Shown one piece after another: positions 1 to 7,195 of a stretch of DNA of 20,613 nucleotides (positions within the stretch are counted from its first letter, which is position 1; each line of letters starts with the position of its first letter). The notes beneath the pieces were generated by a model. The model saw only the letters and a program-made list of their open reading frames with translations, had not been told where the DNA came from and did no database searches. The DNA is from Ruminococcaceae bacterium UBA5891 (GTDB lineage Bacteria; Bacillota; Clostridia; Oscillospirales; Acutalibacteraceae): positions 50,941 to 71,553 of the forward strand of contig DJET01000030.1 of NCBI GenBank assembly GCA_002431945.1. Direction: 5' to 3'. Made by a program: the position numbers and the translations under genes.

Positions 1-158
1 CCCGCCGTTGCTCGCAATGACAGGTCGGGCAGTTTGCTAAACTTTATTGCCTGTCATTCTGAGTGCGAAGCACGAAAGAATCCGTATTCCCCTTAAAAGA
101 AAAACGGATTGCCGCGCACCTTGCGGCGCTCGCAACAGCTTTTCGGAGCACCCTCAAA
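1..158. repeat. Remnant of an interspersed palindromic repeat
   Basis: No gene is visible here. The stretch contains CTCGCAATGACAGG near 10-24, then TGTCATTCTGAG at 52-63 followed by a GAAAGAATCC tail, and a CGGATTGCCGCGC...GCGCTCGCAAC block at about 106-136. Paired fragments of this kind (rightward TGTCATTCTGAG, and GGATTGC...CTCGCAATGACA) recur between genes in many gut Clostridia genomes; that is recollection, not a search. CAATGACAGG at 15-24 is partly the reverse complement of CCTGTCATT at 50-58, so the unit is palindromic. It lies just downstream of the minus-strand DUF554 gene and could act as a transcript end. Confidence 0.45.
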
Positions 159-884
159 TTACAGCTTCCACGGCAAATACGCCGCCGCTGCCGCCAATAT
201 AACGGCAGGCAGCATATTAGCCACATTCACCTTTTTACCGAAAACAAGATTTACCCCGATGCAGAAGATCAGAACCGAACCGATGAGCGATATGTATGCA
301 ACGGCGGTTTCGGTCATAACAGGCGCCACAAGCCTTGCAAGCAAAGTAATGCCGCCCTCGAAAACAATAACCGGAACAGCGGAAAAAGCGCAGCCGCGGC
401 CCATAGATGCGGTCATAACAGCGATTATAATAAAATCCAACACCGATTTCACCGCCAGAGTGGAATAATCGCCCTGCAAACCGTCCTTAACGGCTCCGAC
501 AATTGCCATTGCCCCTATCGACACGGTTAAAGACGCAGTTACAAAGGCGTTAACAAAGCCCTCGTCCCGACCGTTACCCGTTTTTAATTTTAACCATTCT
601 CCAAAGCGTTCAAAACCGTTTTCTATACCGATAAGTTCCCCTATAATTGTTCCTATTGCAAGGCACAGCACCACGAGCATCGATTTTGCGCTGTTTATTT
701 TGCCGTTGTCAATTTTCAGCATTCCCTCCATTGCCCCTGCGATTGCAATAAAAATAACGCTTATACCGCACGCTTTATTTAAAGATTCCTGCTGCTCGGT
801 TTTAAAAAGCTTTCCCGTAAAATGCCCTATTAAGCCGCCTGCCGCTATGCTGCAGCCGTTTATAACCGTTCCTAACCCGATCAT
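159..884 (-). CDS. DUF554 family multi-pass membrane protein
   Basis: A 241-aa integral membrane protein that I recognise as the DUF554 family (YqgA/YdfK type), predicted as a transporter but with no established substrate. The N-terminus MIGLGTVINGCSIAAGGLIG and a central segment near residues 43-55 (VIFIAIAGAMEGM) are characteristic. About six or seven hydrophobic segments alternate with short loops, and the length fits the usual 220-245 aa. The ATG at 884 is preceded by AGAGGG at a spacing of about 9 nt. The gene stands alone: the operon to its right ends at the terminator at 999-1030, and roughly 150 bp separate them. Nothing indicates a role in the neighbouring matrix operon. Confidence 0.85.
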   Translation of the reverse strand: MIGLGTVINGCSIAAGGLIGHFTGKLFKTEQQESLNKACGISVIFIAIAGAMEGMLKIDNGKINSAKSMLVVLCLAIGTIIGELIGIENGFERFGEWLKLKTGNGRDEGFVNAFVTASLTVSIGAMAIVGAVKDGLQGDYSTLAVKSVLDFIIIAVMTASMGRGCAFSAVPVIVFEGGITLLARLVAPVMTETAVAYISLIGSVLIFCIGVNLVFGKKVNVANMLPAVILAAAAAYLPWKL

Positions 885-998
885 TATATATAACCCTCTC
901 TAATCTGTTTTCAAATCGCATTATAACATATTATTGCAGAAAATACCATTATTTTTAAAAGACGCAGTGTCTGTACGGCAAGCAAGCTGCGGCCATAG

Positions 999-1030
999 AA
1001 AAAATCAGCACGGCGCAAAACCGTGCTGAT
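999..1030 (-). terminator. Intrinsic terminator of the SipW/TasA operon
   Basis: A perfect 10-bp stem (1004-1013 with 1021-1030) and a 7-nt loop. Read on the minus strand it is followed by a six-T run. It begins six bases after the stop codon of the last operon gene (1036) and so closes the surface-protein operon. The 885-998 stretch beyond it holds only the DUF554 leader and AT-rich DNA. Confidence 0.85.
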
Positions 1031-1035
1031 CGTCT

Positions 1036-1980
1036 TTAATTATTTTCGATTACCTGTGTTTCCGCGCCGCCCGTCTCATCAGAAGAATCTGTTTTCTCTG
1101 TTTCATCATCTGTCTTTGCCGGAACCGATATATCCTCTACGGAGGTTTCGTCCTGCGGCAGAACGCCGTTAGGTTCGTCCTGTTCGGCGGATCTTTCCGA
1201 CGGTGCGGCATTTGCTGCGTTATCCGCCGTTTTGCCGCCGCCCTGCAGTGCGGCAATCCCACCGTCGTTTACAATTGCGTTTGATTCGTCTCTTACCGCA
1301 CAGCTGCCCCACTTGGGCGTAAGGGTTATTTCAGCAGCTCCGGCTGCCGTTACGGTAAATTTAAAGGTATCGCCCGCAAAGATTTGTTTGGTGTAGTAAG
1401 GCTTATCATCAAGCATAACGCCGCAGTAGCCCGTAGCCCCCGAAGTTCCGGCGGCTGATAACAAAACAGTGTAGCTGCCGCCCGAAAGCGAATATTCACC
1501 TGCGGCATTTGCAGCTATGATTTGATTTTCGCTGTCCGTTACGGAAATAACGGTAAGTTCATAGCTTTCCGGTGTTTTTACAGCTGTTGTTCCCGCATAG
1601 GTCGATGCGGTAAACCAAGCCCAGCTTGCGCCGCAAAGGCTTACGGCGCAAATACAGATACCTATAACCGACGGGGCAAGTATATGCAGTATACCGTCGG
1701 AACGTTTTTCTTCGTGCTTGGCACGGCGGAAGAATACGCGGTATATCTTAAGCACATTGCGTTCGCTTACAAACGGAATAAGGCAGAGGTAATGACAGCG
1801 CAGCTCTCTGCGCCAATAGCGGTATTCGTTATAATCGGCGGCTCGGTGCATTTCGGATAAAAGATACTGCTTCTCCCGCCCGAAATTATTAACGAATACT
1901 GCAAGCCTTATTAAAATCAGCAAAAAGGCAGATACGATCAGAACGATCAAGAGTATCAAAGCGCCGCTATCATTGTCCAT
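1036..1980 (-). CDS. Two-TM surface protein with internal SipW-type AWFT motif
   Basis: A 314-aa protein that I cannot assign to a named family. I place the start at the ATG at 1980 because AAGGAG lies about 10 nt upstream; an in-frame ATG 18 codons earlier has no ribosome-binding site. Layout: a very hydrophobic segment at residues 7-30; a basic, aromatic, probably cytoplasmic stretch at about 31-97 (several RR/KR pairs); a second hydrophobic segment at about 98-119 running into AWFTAST at 121-127; an extracellular region with a beta-rich, Thr/Ala/Gly-rich domain (130-235); and a disordered Glu/Ser/Asp-rich tail to the end. AWFTAST matches the AWFTDTAS cleavage-site region of the two upstream SipW-type proteins, but here it lies in the second membrane segment. 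It is the last gene of the operon. It may be a membrane anchor or assembly partner of the matrix proteins; that is inference. Confidence 0.7.
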   Translation of the reverse strand: MDNDSGALILLIVLIVSAFLLILIRLAVFVNNFGREKQYLLSEMHRAADYNEYRYWRRELRCHYLCLIPFVSERNVLKIYRVFFRRAKHEEKRSDGILHILAPSVIGICICAVSLCGASWAWFTASTYAGTTAVKTPESYELTVISVTDSENQIIAANAAGEYSLSGGSYTVLLSAAGTSGATGYCGVMLDDKPYYTKQIFAGDTFKFTVTAAGAAEITLTPKWGSCAVRDESNAIVNDGGIAALQGGGKTADNAANAAPSERSAEQDEPNGVLPQDETSVEDISVPAKTDDETEKTDSSDETGGAETQVIENN

Positions 1981-2012
1981 AATGATGTATCTCCTTTCTT
2001 GGAATTTTAGTA

Positions 2013-2077
2013 GGCAATCAAAAGGCACAAGCATAACTTATGCCCTTTGATTGCCCCTCCACCCGAAGGTGGAGAGG
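2013..2077. repeat. Intergenic double hairpin (copy 1)
   Basis: Between two operon genes. GGCAATCAAA (2013-2022) and TTTGATTGCC (2046-2055) are perfect inverted arms that enclose a GCATA/TATGC mini-stem. Immediately after them, CTCCACC-CGAA-GGTGGAG (2057-2074) forms a second hairpin. The second hairpin plus the following GAGG.CTTAAAA resembles the hairpin at 3327-3349, which lies at the same place after the next gene. Without a clear T-run on the minus strand it is more likely an mRNA-processing or stability element, or a mobile palindrome, than a terminator. Confidence 0.5.
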
Positions 2078-2102
2078 ACTTAAAACTTTTTATAATTGTC
2101 TG

Positions 2103-3290
2103 TTAATCAGCAACAACATTGAACCAATCGCCGTCCTGAACAACATGATAACCTTCTGCAACAACAACTTCGTTGTCGCCAAGAGTCGGGTTAGACGGGT
2201 CATACTTATAGAAGCTGCCGCCCTTGACAGTGATTTTTGCGTTGGAGCCATCCTTGCAGTTCAAGGTGTTGGCAGGAGTCACAGCCTTGAAAGTACCGCC
2301 GTTAATCTCAATCTGAGCTTTACCGAGCGCATAAATCAAATCGCAAACAGGATCGTCATCGGGGACGCTGACCTGACGGAAATCACCGCCGTTGATGACA
2401 ACCTTGCTGTTGCCGTCAGCCTGAACAGCCATAGCTCCGCCGACAGTGCCGCTTGCATCCTTATTGTACACGGCGTACACATCAGCATTGATCGTAAACT
2501 GAGCGGTTTTTTCTGCCTGTACCGCACCATAGCGTCCGTTGGCCTGAATGTTCTCGATGATTTCATGGGTTCCGGAAGAAGCGCTGACTGCGGACAAAAT
2601 GGTGGCAGCGTCTTTGTCGTATGTATTGTCAAACGAATCCGATTCAGACATTGCCTGTGTAGCACTTACTCTAAGGCCAAAAGAAACTTTTGCTGCCCAA
2701 TACGGGTCTGCATTTTTCGGGTTTGCCTCATTTCCAACTTCCGTAGGCATATAAAGAACCATTGCGTATGTCTTGGTGTCGTTGGATTCGAGAGTTTCGC
2801 CGGCAACACCCTTATCTCTAATGTCATTAAGCGTCTTAGCTTCAGCATCTACAGCATTGATCGCCGCTGCACGATCTGCATATGCTTCGGTAGCTTCCAC
2901 TGCGCCCAACTTAACAAAGTTGCTGAGATAATAATAATCACCTGCAACATTTTTTCCTCTGCTTTCGTAGAGGTTATACAGACCGAGAGTATACTTCAGT
3001 GCAAGAGTTCCTGCATTCTTAACACGAAGATATACGACTTCTGTACGACCGGGTTCCCACAGGGTGCTGTCCTCGAACACCTTAGTTGTGTCGTCCGCCT
3101 TTTTCCATTCAGCGAAATCTTTGCTATAGTATAATTGTACATCAAGATTTCCTGCCTGAATTTTGTTTACCGCTGTGCTTGCGGTGTCCGTGAACCACGC
3201 AAACGTGGTTCCGATGAACATTGCCACGCATACGATAAGTGCAAATAAGCTTGAAAGCAATGCCTTTTTATCGGAATTTACTTTAGCCAT
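2103..3290 (-). CDS. TasA/CalY-like SipW-dependent secreted protein, beta-helical C-terminus
   Basis: A 395-aa exported protein. The N-terminus is a SipW-type signal: KK at 8-9, a hydrophobic core at about 10-27, then TTFAWFTDTASTAVNKIQAG at 28-47, the classic TasA/camelysin processing region. Residues about 30-230 fit the TasA/CalY domain, including EPGRTEVVYLRVKNAGTLAL, the conserved block in which a polypeptide 'EPG' loop precedes beta strands. From about 240 onward there are short repeated turns (INGGDF, INGGTF, VKGGSF) typical of a right-handed beta-helix, ending in a YKYDPSNPTLG/QDGDWF tail of the kind seen in surface beta-helix proteins. The start is well supported: AGGAGGT lies 9 nt upstream of the ATG. 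The gene is downstream of sipW, its likely processing peptidase. By analogy with Bacillus TasA it could be a fibre-forming matrix component; the fibre role is inference. Confidence 0.85.
   Translation of the reverse strand: MAKVNSDKKALLSSLFALIVCVAMFIGTTFAWFTDTASTAVNKIQAGNLDVQLYYSKDFAEWKKADDTTKVFEDSTLWEPGRTEVVYLRVKNAGTLALKYTLGLYNLYESRGKNVAGDYYYLSNFVKLGAVEATEAYADRAAAINAVDAEAKTLNDIRDKGVAGETLESNDTKTYAMVLYMPTEVGNEANPKNADPYWAAKVSFGLRVSATQAMSESDSFDNTYDKDAATILSAVSASSGTHEIIENIQANGRYGAVQAEKTAQFTINADVYAVYNKDASGTVGGAMAVQADGNSKVVINGGDFRQVSVPDDDPVCDLIYALGKAQIEINGGTFKAVTPANTLNCKDGSNAKITVKGGSFYKYDPSNPTLGDNEVVVAEGYHVVQDGDWFNVVAD
3151..3233 (-). repeat. Near-identical SipW-signal DNA block (copy A)
   Basis: 83 bp encoding the end of the signal core and the AWFTDTAS region of the 395-aa protein. 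It matches 5418-5500 at 80 of 83 positions with no gaps, while the flanking coding sequence diverges sharply on both sides. The identity is much higher than protein-level constraint alone requires. Confidence 0.85.
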
Positions 3291-3326
3291 TTTAACGACC
3301 TCCTATTATTTGTTTTTTGTAATTAC

Positions 3327-3349
3327 CCCTCTGCCCAAAGGCGAGAGGG
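3327..3349. repeat. Intergenic hairpin (copy 2)
   Basis: CCCTCTGCC, loop CAAA, then GGC-G-AGAGGG forms a 9-bp stem with a one-base bulge, followed by CTTAAAAG. It is a diverged copy of the hairpin at 2057-2077 and occupies the same position, just downstream of a SipW-dependent gene. The pairing suggests that the gene and its tail were duplicated as a unit. Confidence 0.5.
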
Positions 3350-3361
3350 CTTAAAAGCAAT

Positions 3362-5557
3362 TTATTTTTTTGCGCCGTTTTCCCAAACAACAGAATTGTT
3401 GATTGTTACCTTTGTTTCTTTCTCAATGCCCTCGCCAAAGAGGTAATAATTGCTGCCTGTTTGGGAGTCTGTCTTGCAATTTGTAAGTTCGCAGCCATCG
3501 AAGATTACATTCCAAGCCTGAGAAGCATAACCTTTAATGCAAACTGCGGGTTTGTTTTCTGTTCCGCCGATAAACTTGCACTTTATAAAGCTGAGCTTTG
3601 TAATTTCGGTGTGCAAAGTTTTGTATGCGTTTATAAATTTGCCGGCAGATGAATTAAATGTGCACCCCTCAAATGTGAAATTCGCACCGGAATATGTCCA
3701 AAGGTTGTAATCGCCTGCATTATCGGCAAATTCACAGTTTTTGAAAACTACATCGCCAACACCCCAATAAGAGCCTCTGCCGACAATTTTGCAATTGTCA
3801 AAATAAAGTGATTTTGCACGGATAAAGCCCTTATAGTTACCGATTCCAACGTTTACGGTCATATTTTTGAAAGTGACTGCAGAGTCTTCATAACTGTAAT
3901 CTGCAGAATGTTCGCTTCCTGCGTTTGTCACCGTCATATCACCGGCAGTGAAAACCGTGCTGTTTTTGCCAGATCCTTCAATAATCAAATTTGTGTTTTG
4001 TGTCTTAGTGCTATTGACTTCGTAAAGGGTATATTCACCTGCACCGAGCTTAACCGAACCTATCTCGTTATTCTTTACAACCGAAACAAGCTCCTCCTGC
4101 GAAACAGCCTCAACAACCGGAATAACAATTGTTCCGCCGGCATAGCTGTATGCGGGCTTTTCAGACGATTTCACCATTACCGGATCAGTTGTTTCAATTT
4201 TAGCTGCAGCCTTGTGGGAAGCTTTACCCGGTCTGTAATCGCCGAGTAAAATATCGCCGTTGGTGCCTACGGTGCCGATAAATGTATTGTTTTTAAGTGT
4301 TACATTCAGGCTGCCGGTTTCGCTGTTATTTACAAAACGCGTAGGTGCAAAATAGTCATTATCCGGGTTTATCTTGCCGCAGTTAATGAACTTGCTGTTT
4401 TCAACACTTACGGTTAACGTGCCTGTTTGCTTGTGCGCAATATTAACCGGTGCGCAGTTGTTTTTGAATGTGCAGTTTTTAATAACAATACTGCCGTCTG
4501 CAGTTGTGTGCACAATAGAATCATGGAAACCGGAAGCCGAGCAATTTGTCATGGTAAGATTTATCTTGGCCGTGCCGGTTTCATTTCTGTACATAAAGAA
4601 GTTGTAGTTTTCGTTTGTGCAGTTATAGAAATTTACATTCCACACATCGGCGCGCGTGCCTACCGGCTGACCCCATACAACAAGATTTTTAGTATTGTAA
4701 ATATTTACGGTTGTTTCGTTGTTTTCGGGAGCAGCATACGTACCGATAGAAATATCCTTGCCGGAAAAATCGGCACCGTTACCGTAAATTGCAATATTTT
4801 TGGTTACATTAAGGTGCGTCGGAAAATCTACTTTGCTGTTTTCCTTTAAGTAAATTGCGCCGTTATCGGCAACATTTTCCATAGCCACCTTAAAGGAATC
4901 GTAGAAAACACCTTTATTATCCACAGCCACCTTGTTGCCATCAAAGTCGTCCTTTGTCAATCCAAGCGGATATGTGGGATATGTGGCATTTGCATCATAC
5001 TGATTGCCATAGCTGTCGTTTTCAACAGTATCCTGAGTAGCATAAACGGTAATTGCGATATTTTCTATCTTCTCGTTCATATACTCGTTGCCTGCGGTAT
5101 CCTGCATATGACCTTTTATGGTCAGAGGCTCGGAAACAGCGCCCGCCGCAAGCTTGTGATCGGACTCAAGATCGGTATCGTTGATCGTCCAGTCGATAAC
5201 CTCGTTCAGCTTTGCGCTGCCGTTGATACCGGTTATAACAATTTTATACTTGAGCGCCAAATTGCCGTCATTCTTTACACGAACCGGCTGCAATTCATAT
5301 GTGCAGCCCGGCTCCCAAAGAATATCTGCCTGCGCTCTGCCGTCTGCAGTTTTCCATTCAAGGGGCTTCCCCTCAAGGTCTTTGCCGTTTTCATCTACAA
5401 GCAAGACCTTAAGATTACCTGCCTGAATTTTGTTTACCGCCGTACTTGCGGTGTCCGTGAACCACGCAAACGTGGTTCCGATGAGCATTGCCACGCATAC
5501 AAGGATAGCAAATGCGCTTGATAACAATGCCCGTTTGGTAGATTTGCTGTTTGTCAT
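3362..5557 (-). CDS. Large SipW-dependent beta-helix surface protein
   Basis: A 731-aa secreted protein. Residues 1-50 are almost the same as in the 395-aa neighbour: KR, hydrophobic core, TTFAWFTDTASTAVNKIQAG at 28-47. A TasA/CalY-like domain follows to about residue 190, including EPGCTYELQPVRVKNDGNLALKY (in pieces: EPG, then VKNDGNLALKYKI). From about 215 to the end there are two blocks of pectate-lyase-like right-handed beta-helix turns: N-rich strands such as NVNFYNCTN, VENSKFINCG, VTLKNNTFIG, and after a KAAAKIETTDP linker (about 445-455) a second block with VFKNCEF, FEGCTF and FDGCEL. I see no cluster suggesting lyase catalysis, so a structural or adhesive role is more likely. There is no C-terminal LPXTG signal or membrane anchor, so it is probably released or assembled into matrix. 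AGGAGG lies about 9 nt upstream of the ATG. Confidence 0.85.
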   Translation of the reverse strand: MTNSKSTKRALLSSAFAILVCVAMLIGTTFAWFTDTASTAVNKIQAGNLKVLLVDENGKDLEGKPLEWKTADGRAQADILWEPGCTYELQPVRVKNDGNLALKYKIVITGINGSAKLNEVIDWTINDTDLESDHKLAAGAVSEPLTIKGHMQDTAGNEYMNEKIENIAITVYATQDTVENDSYGNQYDANATYPTYPLGLTKDDFDGNKVAVDNKGVFYDSFKVAMENVADNGAIYLKENSKVDFPTHLNVTKNIAIYGNGADFSGKDISIGTYAAPENNETTVNIYNTKNLVVWGQPVGTRADVWNVNFYNCTNENYNFFMYRNETGTAKINLTMTNCSASGFHDSIVHTTADGSIVIKNCTFKNNCAPVNIAHKQTGTLTVSVENSKFINCGKINPDNDYFAPTRFVNNSETGSLNVTLKNNTFIGTVGTNGDILLGDYRPGKASHKAAAKIETTDPVMVKSSEKPAYSYAGGTIVIPVVEAVSQEELVSVVKNNEIGSVKLGAGEYTLYEVNSTKTQNTNLIIEGSGKNSTVFTAGDMTVTNAGSEHSADYSYEDSAVTFKNMTVNVGIGNYKGFIRAKSLYFDNCKIVGRGSYWGVGDVVFKNCEFADNAGDYNLWTYSGANFTFEGCTFNSSAGKFINAYKTLHTEITKLSFIKCKFIGGTENKPAVCIKGYASQAWNVIFDGCELTNCKTDSQTGSNYYLFGEGIEKETKVTINNSVVWENGAKK
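5418..5500 (-). repeat. Near-identical SipW-signal DNA block (copy B)
   Basis: Partner of 3151-3233, with three substitutions in 83 bp and no gaps. It encodes the same signal-core and AWFTDTAS region in the 731-aa protein. One substitution changes Phe25 to Leu (MFIG versus MLIG). See copy A. Confidence 0.85.
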
Positions 5558-5619
5558 TGTTTCTTTACCTCCTCATTTCAAATTTTCAATGACAATATGT
5601 AAACACGGGTTTTCCGCGG

Positions 5620-6312
5620 TTACACCGTAGTGGTGTCGGACGATGCCTCGTCCTTTTGCGCCATCTGTGCTTTCATCTGCAGCAGCTCTTGCATTATGCG
5701 CTGCGTTTCGGCACGGTCGGCTTCAATTTTATCTCTTTCCGCCTGTAATTCCGCCTGCTGTTCCGCCTTATATCTGCGGAACAGACGAATACAGCGAATG
5801 CCCTCTAACAAAATGAGAAGCAGGAACGGAATCAAAATACAAACAATATATCCCGGTGTGGTTTTAAGAAACTGAAAGAACGTACCCACCTTCGGAAAAT
5901 GAATTTGGTATTTGCCAAGCACATACGGGTATGTTACAATGGTTTCATCATCGGTATCTGTTGTTGTGCCGTAGGTAACAAACCCCGGCTGACCGTCCGC
6001 GTCGGTAGTGAGCCTGCGTATTTTATGCGTAACGGTTTCACCGTAGTTTGCGGTATTCTGAGAGGTATAAGCAATAATGTCCCCCTCTTTCAGTACCGAG
6101 GGATCCACTTCCTTAACAAGCACCAGATCACCCGCGTTAAAGTCCGTCTTGCTCATTGAGTCCGAAAGAACAATGAACGCCTTATATCCGAACAGATTGC
6201 GCTCGGCACGGTCAAAGGTAGACACCGACAAAACGGTGAATATCATCATACCGGCGGCGAGGGCTACAATCAGCCACACAAATATACTTCGGATAATTTT
6301 TAGCGCTTTCAT
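5620..6312 (-). CDS. sipW: Signal peptidase I, SipW (ER) type
   Basis: A 230-aa membrane peptidase that cuts TasA/CalY-class precursors outside the cell. A TM segment at about 9-29 is followed by the catalytic serine motif SDSM (Ser52), then GDLVLV and, in place of the usual lysine, THKIRRL with His96. This Ser-His arrangement marks the archaeal/ER-type SipW branch rather than bacterial Lys-type signal peptidases. An acidic motif GTTTDTDDE lies at about 115-123, and a second TM segment at about 153-170. Residues about 177-225 form an unusual Glu/Arg/Gln-rich coiled coil facing the cytoplasm; Bacillus SipW is shorter (about 190 aa). The gene sits between its presumed substrates in the operon. 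Its start is 12 nt after the stop of the CxxC protein gene, suggesting translational coupling. Confidence 0.92.
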   Translation of the reverse strand: MKALKIIRSIFVWLIVALAAGMMIFTVLSVSTFDRAERNLFGYKAFIVLSDSMSKTDFNAGDLVLVKEVDPSVLKEGDIIAYTSQNTANYGETVTHKIRRLTTDADGQPGFVTYGTTTDTDDETIVTYPYVLGKYQIHFPKVGTFFQFLKTTPGYIVCILIPFLLLILLEGIRCIRLFRRYKAEQQAELQAERDKIEADRAETQRIMQELLQMKAQMAQKDEASSDTTTV

Positions 6313-6324
6313 TTACATAACTCC

Positions 6325-6549
6325 CTACCGATCTTTATTTTCCTCACACATCTGCATCAATACGTCTATTTCATCGGGCGATATAAGCGTTTCATCTTCA
6401 ACCTTGCGGACATATAATTCAAAATAGCAATCGCCGCACAGCTGACCGCAGCCCTTGATATAATATTTTCGGTCTGCAAGGGGCGTGGATTTCGGAATAC
6501 CCGTATCGCCCCCGCAGCATACGCATTTTTCATTACCGCCGTCAGGCAT
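6325..6549 (-). CDS. Small double-CxxC (zinc-ribbon-like) protein
   Basis: A 74-aa protein with no signal peptide or membrane segment. Cysteine pairs at residues 9-12 (CVCC) and 38-41 (CGDC), with an extra Cys34, suggest a zinc knuckle. The second half is helical and acidic (LISPDEIDVLMQMCEEN). I do not recognise a named family. It is very likely real: AAGGAGG lies 8 nt before the ATG, and its stop is only 12 nt from the sipW start, placing it inside the operon. A regulatory, chaperone or SipW-partner role is possible but not shown by the sequence. Confidence 0.75.
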   Translation of the reverse strand: MPDGGNEKCVCCGGDTGIPKSTPLADRKYYIKGCGQLCGDCYFELYVRKVEDETLISPDEIDVLMQMCEENKDR

Positions 6550-6649
6550 CTGCCGCGCCTCCTTTACTGTGAGGCCGACAGTACCCCCATTTTTTCGGGG
6601 TATTACGGCATTTTTGCTTTATATATATTTGCATATTGGGATCGTCCTT

Positions 6650-7195
6650 TTAATTAAAAAGCTTGTGCGGATTATTCTTAGTTTGCGTTGCCTCGGCGCA
6701 CATTGTAAAGGTGAGGTCAAGGTTCTGCGTTTCGTTTCCGCTGTTTTCGGGGTAATGGAATACCGCGGTTAAATTGCGGCGCTGCCCGATCTTTAAGGTA
6801 TCGTCGGCAGCAGCGGCATTCTGCTTTGTCAGCTCGTTCGCCGTGCCTGTATAGACGGTCTTATCGCCGTCCTTTACCGTTACGTTAAGCACACTGCCAA
6901 GCCCGCCCGAAACATTTTCAAGATACAGGCGGTAATACACGTCACAGGAGCTGTCGTTTTCAATAAAGAAATCTTTTTTCACGGTCATACCCGGTTCGAA
7001 AATAAATTCGTGTTCTTGAATTACGGGTTTGCCGTCGTTAAGATTTATTTTAACCTCGCCTGTACGGAACAGATTATTTTCTGCCGAAACAGAAGAATAC
7101 ACAAGGGCAAATGTGGTTATGCAAAGGCAGACGGCAAGAACGACGACAGCGATAATGCCGCCAGTCAGCTTTTCGGCGGTTTTTGTTTCAGCCAT
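6650..7195 (-). CDS. Small CalY/TasA-like SipW-class secreted protein
   Basis: 181 aa. I start it at the ATG at 7195 (MAETKTAEK): AAGGAGG lies about 8 nt upstream, while an ATG 11 codons earlier has no such site. A hydrophobic stretch at 11-31 ends in TTFALVYSSVSAENNLFRTG, a degenerate version of the SipW-class processing region, with TGEVKINLNDG corresponding to the AGNLDVQL strand of the larger proteins. The rest is beta-rich, with FEPGMTVKKDFFIENDSS matching the EPG-strand motif of TasA/CalY domains. The start overlaps the stop of the upstream sortase-anchored protein gene by 8 bp, so the two are probably translated together. A minor pilin- or TapA-like role is inference. About 100 bp separate it from the next gene; that gap has a 6-bp GC hairpin but no T-run. 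Confidence 0.8.
   Translation of the reverse strand: MAETKTAEKLTGGIIAVVVLAVCLCITTFALVYSSVSAENNLFRTGEVKINLNDGKPVIQEHEFIFEPGMTVKKDFFIENDSSCDVYYRLYLENVSGGLGSVLNVTVKDGDKTVYTGTANELTKQNAAAADDTLKIGQRRNLTAVFHYPENSGNETQNLDLTFTMCAEATQTKNNPHKLFN

Noticed and set aside
2040..3134. A 364-codon open frame on the plus strand
   Set aside because: It lies opposite the 395-aa SipW-dependent protein, which has an excellent ribosome-binding site and recognisable motifs. The plus-strand translation is Cys/Ile/Arg-rich without any recognisable domain, a typical shadow frame.
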